A DNA stretch of 64,000 bases, from contig NZ_CP098806.1 in assembly GCF_023822005.2 (NCBI RefSeq), positions 4,834,501 through 4,898,500 on the forward strand, read 5' to 3'. Made by a program: the position numbers and the translations under genes. This stretch comes from Dyadobacter fanqingshengii. Its GTDB lineage: Bacteria; Bacteroidota; Bacteroidia; Cytophagales; Spirosomataceae. Positions within the stretch are counted from its first letter, which is position 1. Every line of letters starts with the position of its first letter. Under the pieces are notes generated by a model. The model made no database searches, had not been told where the DNA came from, and saw only the letters and a program-made list of their open reading frames with translations. This document shows, in pieces, positions 33,608 to 42,339 of the stretch.

Positions 33608-34015
33608 TTACAATATGATTATGTCTAAAGGACTCACTTTCTGAATGCGGCGAAAATCGGACTTGTTATAGGTGTAAAACACATCACAATTCAGGCTTTC
33701 TGCAACTGCCGCGTGAAGGCAATCATTAATATGTTTGAAACCGATTGTCTCAGATAATTGCAAAGCCCTCGAAAGATGTGCCTTATGAACACTGGTAATG
33801 TTGAGAGAAAGCAGATAGTCAAGCTCATACTTGATTAAATCGCTTTTAAGCTCAAATCTTGCCAGCCCATAACCGACCTCCTGAATGACTAGTGTGGAAA
33901 TAACGAACTGATCCTGAGCAATGGCTTCAAGGATCAGTTGATTTGCCTGTTCGTGTTTTACAGGATCTTGAATTACAATATAATTGAAGATCACATCAGA
34001 GTCAAAATATTGCAT
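33608..34015 (-). CDS. PIN-domain toxin-like ribonuclease
   Basis: The 135-residue protein has PIN-domain acidic residues: YFDSDVIFNYIV at the start, a central glutamate in LVIQEVGYGL, and INDCLHAAVAESLNCDVFYT with the final NKSDF. It matches VapC-type toxins. A short gene ending 3 nt upstream probably encodes the antitoxin. Target RNA unknown. Confidence 0.9.
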   Translation of the reverse strand: MQYFDSDVIFNYIVIQDPVKHEQANQLILEAIAQDQFVISTLVIQEVGYGLARFELKSDLIKYELDYLLSLNITSVHKAHLSRALQLSETIGFKHINDCLHAAVAESLNCDVFYTYNKSDFRRIQKVSPLDIIIL

Positions 34016-34018
34016 TGA

Positions 34019-34255
34019 CTACAGATTGATATCATGGATCACATCATTAAAATCCCTTTGGTCTGAAATCACTTCGGAAGGATGGTTTTTTCTGTGATCC
34101 AAAAATCTTTTCACCGCTGCACGCTTTGAATCTGCACTGCTGGCTTCCACATCTTCAACAATTATTTTCACGTCTTTTTTACCAAAAAGGGACTTGATGG
34201 ATGTCAAAAATTTGGCATCAAGCTTGGATGCGTTAATTTGAATGGTGTGTTGCAT
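34019..34255 (-). CDS. Predicted antitoxin of the PIN-domain toxin
   Basis: The 78-residue protein reads like a small antitoxin: an N-terminal strand with KLDAKFLTSIKSLFGKKDVK and an acidic/basic C-terminus with KRFLDHRKNHPSEV. It resembles the short proteins paired with PIN domains in Bacteroidota. It is 3 nt from the toxin gene, and both lie downstream of hemB's start region on the same strand, 60 nt apart from hemB's stop. Confidence 0.75.
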   Translation of the reverse strand: MQHTIQINASKLDAKFLTSIKSLFGKKDVKIIVEDVEASSADSKRAAVKRFLDHRKNHPSEVISDQRDFNDVIHDINL

Positions 34256-34315
34256 AGCTGTATTTCTTGTTCTAACAAATATAGCTTTTTCTTCAACAAT
34301 TAGAAATTCACTTGA

Positions 34316-35299
34316 TTAGGCGCCATTCAAAATCACCGCGGCATCTTTTGCAAAATACGTCAGGATGCATTTAGCGCCGGCTCGGCGGATGCTGGTGAGG
34401 ACTTCCATCATGGCGCGGTCGCCATCGAGCCAGCCGTTTGCTGCGGCTGCTTTGATCATGGCATATTCGCCCGAGACATTATAGGCTGCGATGGGAATGT
34501 CGAAATTTTCATCCAAAAGTCGAATAATGTCGAGATAAGATAAAGCAGGTTTAACCATCAGCATATCAGCGCCTTCTTCGAAGTCCAGCTGCGCTTCGAG
34601 CAATGCTTCGCGCTTGTTGGCCGGATTCATCTGATATGTTTTTTTGTCCCCAAATTTTGGAGCGGATTCCAAGGCATCGCGGAAAGGACCGTAGAATGCA
34701 CTGGCATATTTTGCCGAGTAAGACATAATGCTCACCTCGCTAAATCCATGACTATCAAGGTGTTTACGGATGTATCCAACGCGCCCGTCCATCATATCGC
34801 TTGGTCCCAGAATGTCTGCACCGGCTTTTGCCTGTGCCAGTGACATATTGCCGAGAATTTCCAGGGTGGCATCGTTCAATATCTTACCATTTTCAACAAG
34901 TCCGTCGTGACCGTCTGAACTATATGGGTCCATCGCAACGTCCGTCATAATCACCAGTTCTGGAAATTTCTCTTTTACGGCAGTTATCGCTTTGAAATAA
35001 AATGTATTTTCATGATAACTTTCAGAGGCAAAACGGTCTTTTTTGCTTTCGGGATAATTGGGAAAAAGATCAATGGCGCGGATGCCTAGATCTGTCACTT
35101 CTTTCAGTTCTTCCAGCAGATTATCCAGCGAAAAACGATGGATTCCAGGCATCGATTTCACCTCAATTTTGAGGTTTGTACCTTCCTGAACAAACATTGG
35201 ATAAATAAAATCGGAAACCTGAAGCGTTGTTTCCTGAACCAAATCCCTGATTCCGGCAGATTTTCTATTGCGTCGTGGACGACGGGCTAAATTGATCAT
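34316..35299 (-). CDS. hemB: Delta-aminolevulinic acid dehydratase (porphobilinogen synthase)
   Basis: HemB condenses two 5-aminolevulinate molecules to porphobilinogen in haem synthesis. The 327-residue protein has the family N-terminal RRPRRNRKSAGIRDLVQE, FVQEGTNLKIEV, the metal/substrate region SSDGHDGLVENGKIL, the lysine in SYSAKYASAFYGPFRDA and the Schiff-base lysine in MLMVKPALSYLDI. The usual zinc-cysteine cluster is absent: the segment reads TDVAMDPYSSDGHD, which fits a Mg-type enzyme. No haem neighbours are adjacent. Confidence 0.96.
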   Translation of the reverse strand: MINLARRPRRNRKSAGIRDLVQETTLQVSDFIYPMFVQEGTNLKIEVKSMPGIHRFSLDNLLEELKEVTDLGIRAIDLFPNYPESKKDRFASESYHENTFYFKAITAVKEKFPELVIMTDVAMDPYSSDGHDGLVENGKILNDATLEILGNMSLAQAKAGADILGPSDMMDGRVGYIRKHLDSHGFSEVSIMSYSAKYASAFYGPFRDALESAPKFGDKKTYQMNPANKREALLEAQLDFEEGADMLMVKPALSYLDIIRLLDENFDIPIAAYNVSGEYAMIKAAAANGWLDGDRAMMEVLTSIRRAGAKCILTYFAKDAAVILNGA

Positions 35300-35434
35300 G
35301 ATTGGCTTGCGGCGATCAGCGGTGGCTGTCGGCTTTTTTACTGTTTTACTAAGGGAAGAACCATCGGGAAAAAGTTAGAGTTTCCCGGCAAAAACGTTTT
35401 TTTAAATTTCTTGACCGAAAACCCAAGGCGAGCG

Positions 35435-36121
35435 TTATCCAACCATCAGTTTAAAACCCTCCCCGTGCAGATTCATGATCTGGATAGAAGTGTCTTCACG
35501 CAAATATTTCCGCAATTTGGTAATGTAAACATCCATACTACGCGCATTGAAATAAGAATCATCGCCCCAAATGGTTTTCAATGCGAAACTCCGACTGATC
35601 GGCTGGTTCAGGTTTTGGCAGAAAAGTTTAAGCAATTCGGATTCTTTGCTCGTTAACCTCACCGATTTATCATTCGCAGAAAGTTGCTGGTGGCTGTAAT
35701 CAAACGAATATTGACCTACCTGATATATTTTCGCTTCTTCCTGATTATCAGGCGTTTTCTTGTAGCGGCGGAGAATGGCTTCAATGCGCAGGAGGAGCTC
35801 TTCACGGTCAAAAGGCTTGGTAACATAGTCATCCGCACCGACCAGAAAGCCCTGCATGGTGTCCTCTTTCATCGATTTGGCAGTCAGAAAGATGATCGGC
35901 ACATCGCGGCCGCTCATGCGCACTTCCTTAGCCAGTGAAAATCCGTCTTTTTTCGGCATCATGACGTCGAAAATGCAGAGGTCGTATGTTTTGTCAACAA
36001 ATGATTGCCAGCCCTTTTGCCCATCAGTAGCTAAATCGGTAGGGAAGCCTTTATCTATCAGATATTCCTGAAGCAAGGATCCCAGGTTGGCATCGTCCTC
36101 GACGAGTAAAAGATTCGGCAT
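35435..36121 (-). CDS. OmpR-family response regulator (RprY-like)
   Basis: The 228-residue protein has a receiver domain (LLLVEDDANLGSLLQEYLID, phospho-acceptor aspartate in CIFDVMMPKKDG, lysine in DDYVTKPFDREELLL) and a C-terminal winged helix (VRLTSKESELLKLFCQNLNQ, then MDVYITKLRKYLRED). It resembles RprY of Bacteroidota. No histidine kinase gene is adjacent in this window, so it is an orphan here. It is divergent from the alpha/beta-hydrolase gene. Confidence 0.95.
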   Translation of the reverse strand: MPNLLLVEDDANLGSLLQEYLIDKGFPTDLATDGQKGWQSFVDKTYDLCIFDVMMPKKDGFSLAKEVRMSGRDVPIIFLTAKSMKEDTMQGFLVGADDYVTKPFDREELLLRIEAILRRYKKTPDNQEEAKIYQVGQYSFDYSHQQLSANDKSVRLTSKESELLKLFCQNLNQPISRSFALKTIWGDDSYFNARSMDVYITKLRKYLREDTSIQIMNLHGEGFKLMVG

Positions 36122-36139
36122 GGGAAAGGATAATTAAAT

Positions 36140-36147
36140 TATGTTTG
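36140..36147 (+). promoter_or_regulatory. Predicted -7 element of the hydrolase gene
   Basis: TATGTTTG matches TAnnTTTG exactly, followed by C. No clear -33 element at the usual distance. It lies 38 nt before the start codon and close to the divergent response regulator start. Confidence 0.45.
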
Positions 36148-36184
36148 CAAGATAATTATGATAAACCTTCTTAACTCATAAAAA

Positions 36185-37204
36185 ATGTTAAAATTCCTAT
36201 TTTGGATCCTTGGAATTATCGCGATTCTGGGCATTATCTACGCGGTCGGACCGAAAGTTCCGGAAGCAAAACCCACGCCGGTTTTGCCTAATGTTACATC
36301 CGACTTGACTGCTTTGGAAAAGGAAGTTAACAGCACAGAAAAAGCCACTCCCGATCTCAAACCTGACAACGAAGCGCGCATTATATGGGCTGATTCATCC
36401 AAAAAGGAGAAAACAACATATAGCATTGTCTACATTCACGGCTTCGGAGCGAGTTGGGCAGAAGGCGATCCGATCCATAAAGATCTGGCAAAAAAATATG
36501 GCGCTAACCTTTACTTGGCGCGTATGCACGATGCCGGTATTGCGGATACGAATGCACTACAAGACCTGACGCCTGAAAATTTTCTGGAAGGCGCTAAGCG
36601 TGCATTGGCCATTGGTAAGGTGCTGGGAGACAGCGTAATTGTTATTGGAACTTCTGCGGGCGGCTTGCTAACCACTTATCTGGCAGCAACGCATCCTGAA
36701 ATCAAAGGCGTTGTGCTTTATTCGCCTTGCATCGAAGTTAAAAACGGAACATTGAAACTTATTACACGTCCATGGGGCAAGCAGATTTTGCACAAAGCCA
36801 TTGGCGAATACAGCAAGTCGCGGGACACTATTCCCGAGCGCGCGCAATTTTGGTTACAGGGTTATCATACCAACGGCCTGATCACATTGCAGCAAATGAT
36901 GGACGCGATTTCGCGGCCGGAAGTTTTTGAAAAAATCAAGATGCCCATTTTTGTGGGTTATTATTATAAAAATGAAGAAGAGCAGGATCAGGTTGTTTCT
37001 GTAAAAGCGATTGAAAAAATGTTTCCGGAGCTGGGCACGCCAGACGATCAGAAAGTTTTGAAAGCATTTCCTGAAAGCGGTGACCACGTGATTGCTTCCC
37101 GGTTGCGTTCCAAAGATGTAAATGGTGTGTTTGAGGCCACAGACTTGTTTTTTCAGCAAAAGCTGCACCTTAAACCAGTAGAAAATAGCGTTTTGCAGCC
37201 TTGA
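36185..37204 (+). CDS. Membrane-anchored alpha/beta-hydrolase
   Basis: The 339-residue protein starts with a hydrophobic helix (FLFWILGIIAILGIIYAV) that likely anchors it, followed by a linker and an alpha/beta-hydrolase domain. Visible are the oxyanion region SIVYIHGFGASWAEGDP, the nucleophile motif IGTSAGGLLTTYLA, and a late histidine in ESGDHVIASRL. Substrate unknown; an esterase or lipase-like role is inferred. Confidence 0.88.
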   Translation: MLKFLFWILGIIAILGIIYAVGPKVPEAKPTPVLPNVTSDLTALEKEVNSTEKATPDLKPDNEARIIWADSSKKEKTTYSIVYIHGFGASWAEGDPIHKDLAKKYGANLYLARMHDAGIADTNALQDLTPENFLEGAKRALAIGKVLGDSVIVIGTSAGGLLTTYLAATHPEIKGVVLYSPCIEVKNGTLKLITRPWGKQILHKAIGEYSKSRDTIPERAQFWLQGYHTNGLITLQQMMDAISRPEVFEKIKMPIFVGYYYKNEEEQDQVVSVKAIEKMFPELGTPDDQKVLKAFPESGDHVIASRLRSKDVNGVFEATDLFFQQKLHLKPVENSVLQP

Positions 37205-37318
37205 ATTCATGGCTTTGAGAAAGTGGATCGGGCAGAGGATCTGGTTTAAATAGTCAAAAATGCTTTACTTTGCCGCCTTAAACGGACTATCCTAATTAAT
37301 CAATTATAAAAGGAAAAC

Positions 37319-38140
37319 ATGGCTTACGGTTTATTAAAAGGAAAAAGAGGAATTATTTCAGGCGCATTGGACGAAAATTCGATTGCCTGGAAAGTAGCAC
37401 TGAAAGCGAAAGAGGAAGGAGCCACATTTACATTAACAAACGCACCAATTGCCATGCGTATGGGCGCTATTAATGATCTGGCCAAGCAATGCGACGCACA
37501 GATTATTCCCGCCGATGCCACTTCTGTCGAGGATATCGAAAACCTTTTTACACAATCCGTGGAAATCCTGGGCGGAAAAATTGATTTCGTCCTGCATTCA
37601 ATTGGGATGTCGGTTAATGTTCGTAAGGGCAAATCTTACGGCGACCTGAATTACGAATGGTTTCAAAAAGGCATTGACATTTCGGCCATATCGCTGCACA
37701 AGTTTTTACAGGTAGGCGAGAAGCTGGATGCGATCAATGAATGGGGATCCGTTGTCGCATTATCCTACATTGCAGCACAGCGCACGTATTCTTTTTACAG
37801 CGATATGGCAGAAGCGAAAGCCATGTTGGAAAGCATTGCGCGCAGCTATGGTTACCGTTACGGAAAAGCTAAAAATGTGCGTGTTAACACCATTTCCCAA
37901 TCTCCGACCAAAACAAAAGCAGGCTCAGGGATTGAAGGATTTGACGCATTTTACGAATTTGCCGAGAAAATGAGCCCCTTAGGCAACGCAACAGCGGACG
38001 ATTGCGCCAATTACGCCATCACATTGTTTTCCGATCTGACGCGCTTTGTTACCATGCAAAATCTCTATCACGACGGCGGATATTCTTCAACCGGGATTTC
38101 CGAAGAACTGGTTACAATGATCCAGGATCAGCACAAATAG
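37319..38140 (+). CDS. fabI: Enoyl-[acyl-carrier-protein] reductase (NADH)
   Basis: FabI reduces trans-2-enoyl-ACP in the last step of each fatty-acid elongation cycle and is the target of triclosan. The 273-residue protein has the SDR fold with GISGALDENSIAWKVA-like N-terminus (GIISGALDENSIAW), FVLHSIGMSVNVRKGKSYGD and the FabI-type YX6K active site in YSDMAEAKAML. It stands alone, with a terminator directly behind it. Confidence 0.96.
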   Translation: MAYGLLKGKRGIISGALDENSIAWKVALKAKEEGATFTLTNAPIAMRMGAINDLAKQCDAQIIPADATSVEDIENLFTQSVEILGGKIDFVLHSIGMSVNVRKGKSYGDLNYEWFQKGIDISAISLHKFLQVGEKLDAINEWGSVVALSYIAAQRTYSFYSDMAEAKAMLESIARSYGYRYGKAKNVRVNTISQSPTKTKAGSGIEGFDAFYEFAEKMSPLGNATADDCANYAITLFSDLTRFVTMQNLYHDGGYSSTGISEELVTMIQDQHK

Positions 38141-38161
38141 AACTTACTGGAATAAAATTTG

Positions 38162-38201
38162 GAAACCCTTCAAAGCATACGTTTTGAGGGGTTTCTGTTT
38201 T
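38162..38201 (+). terminator. Terminator after fabI
   Basis: GAAACCCTTCAAA (38162-38174) pairs with TTTGAGGGGTTTC (38183-38195), 13 bp with one wobble, followed by TGTTTTTA. Confidence 0.9.
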
Positions 38202-38284
38202 TATTTAAAATAATACAACCAAACCTCCGTTTCGCGTTGTGTAATATTTGTGAACCAGTTAGTTTCGCTAAATAATTTGACCCT

Positions 38285-39088
38285 ATGGATTTTAAGATAA
38301 AAAAGTCTTTTAAGCTTCACTGGAAGCTGATTATGCTTTCCATCACAATGCTTTCGCTTGCTTCTTGCGGAGGAGATAAAGAAGAAGAAAAACCCGCTGC
38401 GGTCGACGCGCCGGTTTACACATTGGTTTTTTTGGATAAAACGCAAAGCGTGCACGTCGACAAACAATATGTCAACGACAAATATCGTCAGACGTTAACC
38501 GACATTATCGAAACCAACATGAAGAATAAGGGCGACAAGCTGGATGTTTATTTTATTCATGAAAACACTTCCAAGGCCCGCGCATTATCCCTGACTGTCA
38601 GAAGCGAAAAAGACAATATGGAAGGCTCCAACGCCACAGACCGCGAAGGAATTGAAACGGCATTTCAGCTGTCATTGCAAAAGGAAAAGAGTATTTATTT
38701 AAGACAGTTGCTAGCCAAGCTAAACCAGCAAAATACAGGCGCTTCTAATCAATCGACCGACATTTGGGCAAGTTTGCCAGTGATCGCCAAAGCGGGCGAA
38801 AGCGGTTCGGAAGTGAAAGTGTATTACTTCAGTGATATGGTCGAAAGCGTAAAAGGAGCGAATCGCCGGGATTTTCACATTAAGCCTCCCAAAACTGATG
38901 CAGAGGCAGAGCAAGATGCAAAAGAAGATTCTAAACAATTAGAAAAATATGCCATCGGCTCTCCGCAGGTCATTATCGTGTCACCATTCGAACCAACCGC
39001 ATCAAGTAAAGAAAACAACCCACACGTGACGCATTACTGGTCAACATTGTTTCAGGAATTAGGTGGGGTTAGTGTAGAGGAACTTTGA
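38285..39088 (+). CDS. Lipoprotein with a possible von Willebrand factor A-like fold
   Basis: The 267-residue protein has a lipoprotein signal with Cys28 (LSLASCGGDKEEE). After an acidic linker comes TLVFLDKTQSVHVDKQYVND, an aspartate followed by T and S that recalls the DxSxS metal site of vWA domains, then VYFIHENTSKAR and VKVYYFSDMVES. The fold is a guess from these segments; the function is unknown. It is convergent with a Uma2-type gene, 4 nt away. Confidence 0.75.
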   Translation: MDFKIKKSFKLHWKLIMLSITMLSLASCGGDKEEEKPAAVDAPVYTLVFLDKTQSVHVDKQYVNDKYRQTLTDIIETNMKNKGDKLDVYFIHENTSKARALSLTVRSEKDNMEGSNATDREGIETAFQLSLQKEKSIYLRQLLAKLNQQNTGASNQSTDIWASLPVIAKAGESGSEVKVYYFSDMVESVKGANRRDFHIKPPKTDAEAEQDAKEDSKQLEKYAIGSPQVIIVSPFEPTASSKENNPHVTHYWSTLFQELGGVSVEEL

Positions 39089-39092
39089 GTTT

Positions 39093-39767
39093 TTAAATGT
39101 TACGCATTGCTTTCGCGTTTACTGCTTTATCAAAAATGGCAGCGATTGGAATTTTAAATCCTTCAACTACGAAACTCTCGATAAAGCCTTGTGAAGATTT
39201 CAGTACAAGTGCGTATTCCTCTCCAACCAAATGATATTGTTCAATAGTTTGGTTTTCGGGATCGGCGATCCAGTATTCTTCAACCTTATGAGCTTCGTAA
39301 TCTTTGAACTTTATGCCCCTGTCCTTTGATTCAGTTGATGTAGAAATTACCTCAACAATTAAATCGGGCGTAGGGAAAAGTATTTGATCCTCTTTAAATT
39401 GATCTGCCTTTTCCGATTTAAAATAACAAATATCCGGCTCGTAATCATTGCGGGTTAACTTGATCATAATCTTCTCGACTCCTACAAATCCTAAATCTTG
39501 TTCGATTGAATAGAGGTTAAGAAGTTGCGCAAGCAGCAGCGTTGCGCGGTTGTGTTGCAGTTTCGCAGGTGAGTGCACAACAATTTCGCCATTAATGAAC
39601 TCAACTTTTTCTTGTTCAGTAATGTCGTTGTAAAATTTAATCCGTTGTTCTCGCTCCTTGTTCAGCACAGCAGTTATTGCGTTGATGATGAGATACGCAT
39701 TAGGTTCATTAAGGATCTCAGAAACGATTCGTTTCTCTATCACTGTTTCTAACAATAGTGTTTCCAA
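39093..39767 (-). CDS. Uma2-family (PD-(D/E)XK-like) protein
   Basis: The 224-residue protein has the Uma2/DUF820 signature: VEFINGEIVVHSPAKLQHNR, NDYEPDICYFKSE, PTPDLIVEVISTSTESKDRG and KVEEYWIADPENQTIEQY. The family has a restriction-endonuclease-like core, with EPD and EV as the likely catalytic acids. It is common and often multi-copy in cyanobacteria and some Bacteroidota, without a settled function. An N-terminal extension of about 60 residues precedes the core. Confidence 0.9.
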   Translation of the reverse strand: METLLLETVIEKRIVSEILNEPNAYLIINAITAVLNKEREQRIKFYNDITEQEKVEFINGEIVVHSPAKLQHNRATLLLAQLLNLYSIEQDLGFVGVEKIMIKLTRNDYEPDICYFKSEKADQFKEDQILFPTPDLIVEVISTSTESKDRGIKFKDYEAHKVEEYWIADPENQTIEQYHLVGEEYALVLKSSQGFIESFVVEGFKIPIAAIFDKAVNAKAMRNI

Positions 39768-39809
39768 ATTTAATAATATTTAAGTGTAAAAAAAGTTGAT
39801 TTCAAATCG

Positions 39810-41351
39810 TCACCCAGCCCAATTCTCCCTATCCAGGCTCCGATATTGAATAGCCTCTGCCAAATGCTGGACTTGAATGTCAACGCTGCCAGCCAGGTCG
39901 GCGATGGTGCGGGAGACTTTTAGGATGCGGTCGTAGGCGCGGGCGGAGAGGCCGAGACGCTCCATCGCAGTGCGTAGGAGGGCTTTTCCGGGATCGCTGA
40001 TCTGGCAGATCTCCTTCACCATTTCCGGGGACATCATAGCATTGGAATAAATTTCTTTGTTGTTCTTAAACCGCTCGGTCTGCATGTCACGCGCCTTGAT
40101 CACCCGCGCACGGATTTGCTCGCTGCTTTCTGATTTTCTTGTGGAGGCAATTTGATCAAAGGAAACGGGTGTGACTTCAACATGCAGGTCAATGCGGTCG
40201 AGTAGCGGGCCGCTGATCTTGTTTAAATACTTTTGCACAACTCCCTGGCCGCAAACACATTGTTTTTCAGGGTGATTATAGTAACCACACGGACAAGGAT
40301 TCATGCTGGCAATGAGCATAAAGTTGGCCGGAAACTCAACCGTCATTTTTGCCCTCGAAATGGTCACTTTTCGCTCTTCCAAAGGCTGCCGCATCACTTC
40401 CAGCACGGAACGTTTGAATTCCGGCAGTTCATCCAGAAACAATACACCATTATGGGCCAGAGAGATTTCACCAGGTTGCGGAAAGCTCCCGCCCCCCACC
40501 AGCGCAACGTCGCTAATCGAATGATGTGGCGCCCGGAAAGGACGTCGGGAAACCAATGTAGCCTGCTTGCCAAGCTTCCCGGCAACGGAATGGATCTTCG
40601 TCGTTTCTAATGCTTCGGGAAGGCTTAATGGGGGCAAAATACTCGGAATGCGCTTCGCCAACATTGTTTTCCCAGCTCCCGGCGGACCAATCATAATCGC
40701 ATTATGCCCGCCAGCGGCAGTGATCTCCAATGCCCTTTTGATATTTTCCTGCCCCTGAACATGCTCGAAATCAGCATCATACTCATTTTGGGAAGTGAAA
40801 AACAAATCGCGCGTATCCACAATGATCGGCTGAACATCGGATTTACCTTCAAAAAAAGCGATGGCGTCCGTAAGCGTTTCCACGGGGATGACATCAATGT
40901 TATTGACAATTGCGGCTTCATGCGCATTTTCGGCGGGAAGGACAAAACCTTTGTAACCCTGTTTACGCGCTTCAATGGCGATGGGCAAAACTCCCTTGAT
41001 CGGGCGCAAAATACCATCCAGCGAAAGTTCTCCGAGGATAATGTAATCTTCCAGACTATGTTGGCAATTCAGCTGTTCTGAGGATTGGAGAATGCAGAGG
41101 GCAATGGGAAGGTCGTAGGCGGAGCCTTCTTTTCGAATGTCGGCAGGGGCGAGGTTAACCACCAGTTTTTGCCGCGGCATTTTGTAGCCATAACATTTGA
41201 GCGAGGCCTCTACACGCTGCTGGCTTTCTTTCACAGAACTGTCGGCCAGCCCGACCATATAAAAGCCCATTCCCTGGGCCACATTTACTTCAATCGTTGT
41301 GATTGTCGCATCCACGCCGTAAACGGCACTTCCGTAAGTTTTAGCAAGCAT
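39810..41351 (-). CDS. YifB/ComM-type Mg-chelatase-like AAA ATPase
   Basis: The 513-residue protein begins with the ChlI N-terminal domain (TYGSAVYGVDATITTIEVNV, RKEGSAYDLPIAL), followed by an AAA module with Walker A GPPGAGKTMLAKR, Walker B LFLDELPEFKR and a zinc-finger-like cysteine cluster (PCPCGYYNHPEKQCVCGQGV), then the C-terminal GLSARAYDRILKVSRTIADL. This group includes ComM, a branch-migration helicase in natural transformation. Length and order are normal. It has its own predicted promoter. Confidence 0.94.
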   Translation of the reverse strand: MLAKTYGSAVYGVDATITTIEVNVAQGMGFYMVGLADSSVKESQQRVEASLKCYGYKMPRQKLVVNLAPADIRKEGSAYDLPIALCILQSSEQLNCQHSLEDYIILGELSLDGILRPIKGVLPIAIEARKQGYKGFVLPAENAHEAAIVNNIDVIPVETLTDAIAFFEGKSDVQPIIVDTRDLFFTSQNEYDADFEHVQGQENIKRALEITAAGGHNAIMIGPPGAGKTMLAKRIPSILPPLSLPEALETTKIHSVAGKLGKQATLVSRRPFRAPHHSISDVALVGGGSFPQPGEISLAHNGVLFLDELPEFKRSVLEVMRQPLEERKVTISRAKMTVEFPANFMLIASMNPCPCGYYNHPEKQCVCGQGVVQKYLNKISGPLLDRIDLHVEVTPVSFDQIASTRKSESSEQIRARVIKARDMQTERFKNNKEIYSNAMMSPEMVKEICQISDPGKALLRTAMERLGLSARAYDRILKVSRTIADLAGSVDIQVQHLAEAIQYRSLDRENWAG

Positions 41352-41373
41352 GTGTGTGTAATTTTAATTTCAG

Positions 41374-41402
41374 CAAAAATAGCAGGAAATCACAAAAACA
41401 AA
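41374..41402 (-). promoter_or_regulatory. Predicted promoter of the YifB gene
   Basis: On the minus strand TATTTTTG (41381-41374) matches TAnnTTTG exactly, with TTTG (41402-41399) 17 nt upstream. The 5' untranslated region would be about 15 nt. Confidence 0.5.
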
Positions 41403-41444
41403 GCATTAATCCAATAATGCTTGCCGACTGCTGCTAACCGACTG

Positions 41445-42293
41445 TTACTCAACCACAGCCGAAACGCAGATATATGTGGGTATGATCCCGGTGGCCCTTA
41501 TACGGACTTCGGCATCTTCAGCTTGCGTATTACCGGTGAGAACGAGCGCCGTATCCAGGCCAAATTTGTTCCCGCCCAAAATGTCCGTATGCAAGGTGTC
41601 GCCGACCATTAAAATGTTTTGCTTATTTACGTTGGGGTAATTCTTAATGTGCTGATAAGCGAAGATAAACATCTGTGGATCAGGCTTTCCGAAGCGAATA
41701 AATTGCCTGCCGATTGTGTCCTCGATCATTTTTGCCAGGGCACCAACTGCTATCGACAAGCGACTTTTTGAAGCTGGATATGTTTTATCCGTATTAGCAA
41801 CGATAACCGGAATGTTGCGTTTTCGCAGCAAATTCAGTGTTTTGGTCAAATCCGTATTCCAGTCAAAACCTTCATCATCCAGAAAAACCAAAGCATTCAC
41901 ATCATTTACAGAATTGAGATCCAGTTCTCTGATCGAGAGTGTTTTAAGATCTGTGGATCCAATGTAATGTGCTGAATTGTCCGTGCCTAAATAGGCTACA
42001 ACGCCGTTTCTGACCTTTAATTCCAGATATTCCCTGGCCAACATTCCTGACGAAATGATACGGTCAGGAGTGACGTCGTTAATCCCCAATTTGACATACG
42101 ATTCAGCCAACTGTTCCGGGCTGCGGGAGGCGTCGTTGGTAACCACATAAAAATCTTTGTCAGTTTCCCGTAGATAAGCAAATGTATTCTCAATGCCTGG
42201 AATCAGGCCATTATATGTTTTTAAAACGCCAAAGGCGTCGAAGAAAATGACTTCATATTTGGAGATTACAGACTTAAAATTGTCGAGGATCAT
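41445..42293 (-). CDS. HAD-IIA-type hydrolase
   Basis: The 282-residue protein has the HAD motif 1 as EVIFFDAFGVLKTYNG, motif 2 VVTNDASRSPEQLAESY, and the late HTDILGGNKFGLDTALVLTG. The first aspartate (nucleophile) is present, but the position two residues later, usually the acid/base aspartate, is phenylalanine, as in the DxWG-like branch. The order resembles the NagD/TIGR01459-type. Substrate unknown. It follows the kinase-like gene on the same strand. Confidence 0.88.
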   Translation of the reverse strand: MILDNFKSVISKYEVIFFDAFGVLKTYNGLIPGIENTFAYLRETDKDFYVVTNDASRSPEQLAESYVKLGINDVTPDRIISSGMLAREYLELKVRNGVVAYLGTDNSAHYIGSTDLKTLSIRELDLNSVNDVNALVFLDDEGFDWNTDLTKTLNLLRKRNIPVIVANTDKTYPASKSRLSIAVGALAKMIEDTIGRQFIRFGKPDPQMFIFAYQHIKNYPNVNKQNILMVGDTLHTDILGGNKFGLDTALVLTGNTQAEDAEVRIRATGIIPTYICVSAVVE

Positions 42294-42339
42294 TCGTGCT
42301 GGTGTCTTGGGAGTGAATAAAATGAGAGCGAAAATCTGG

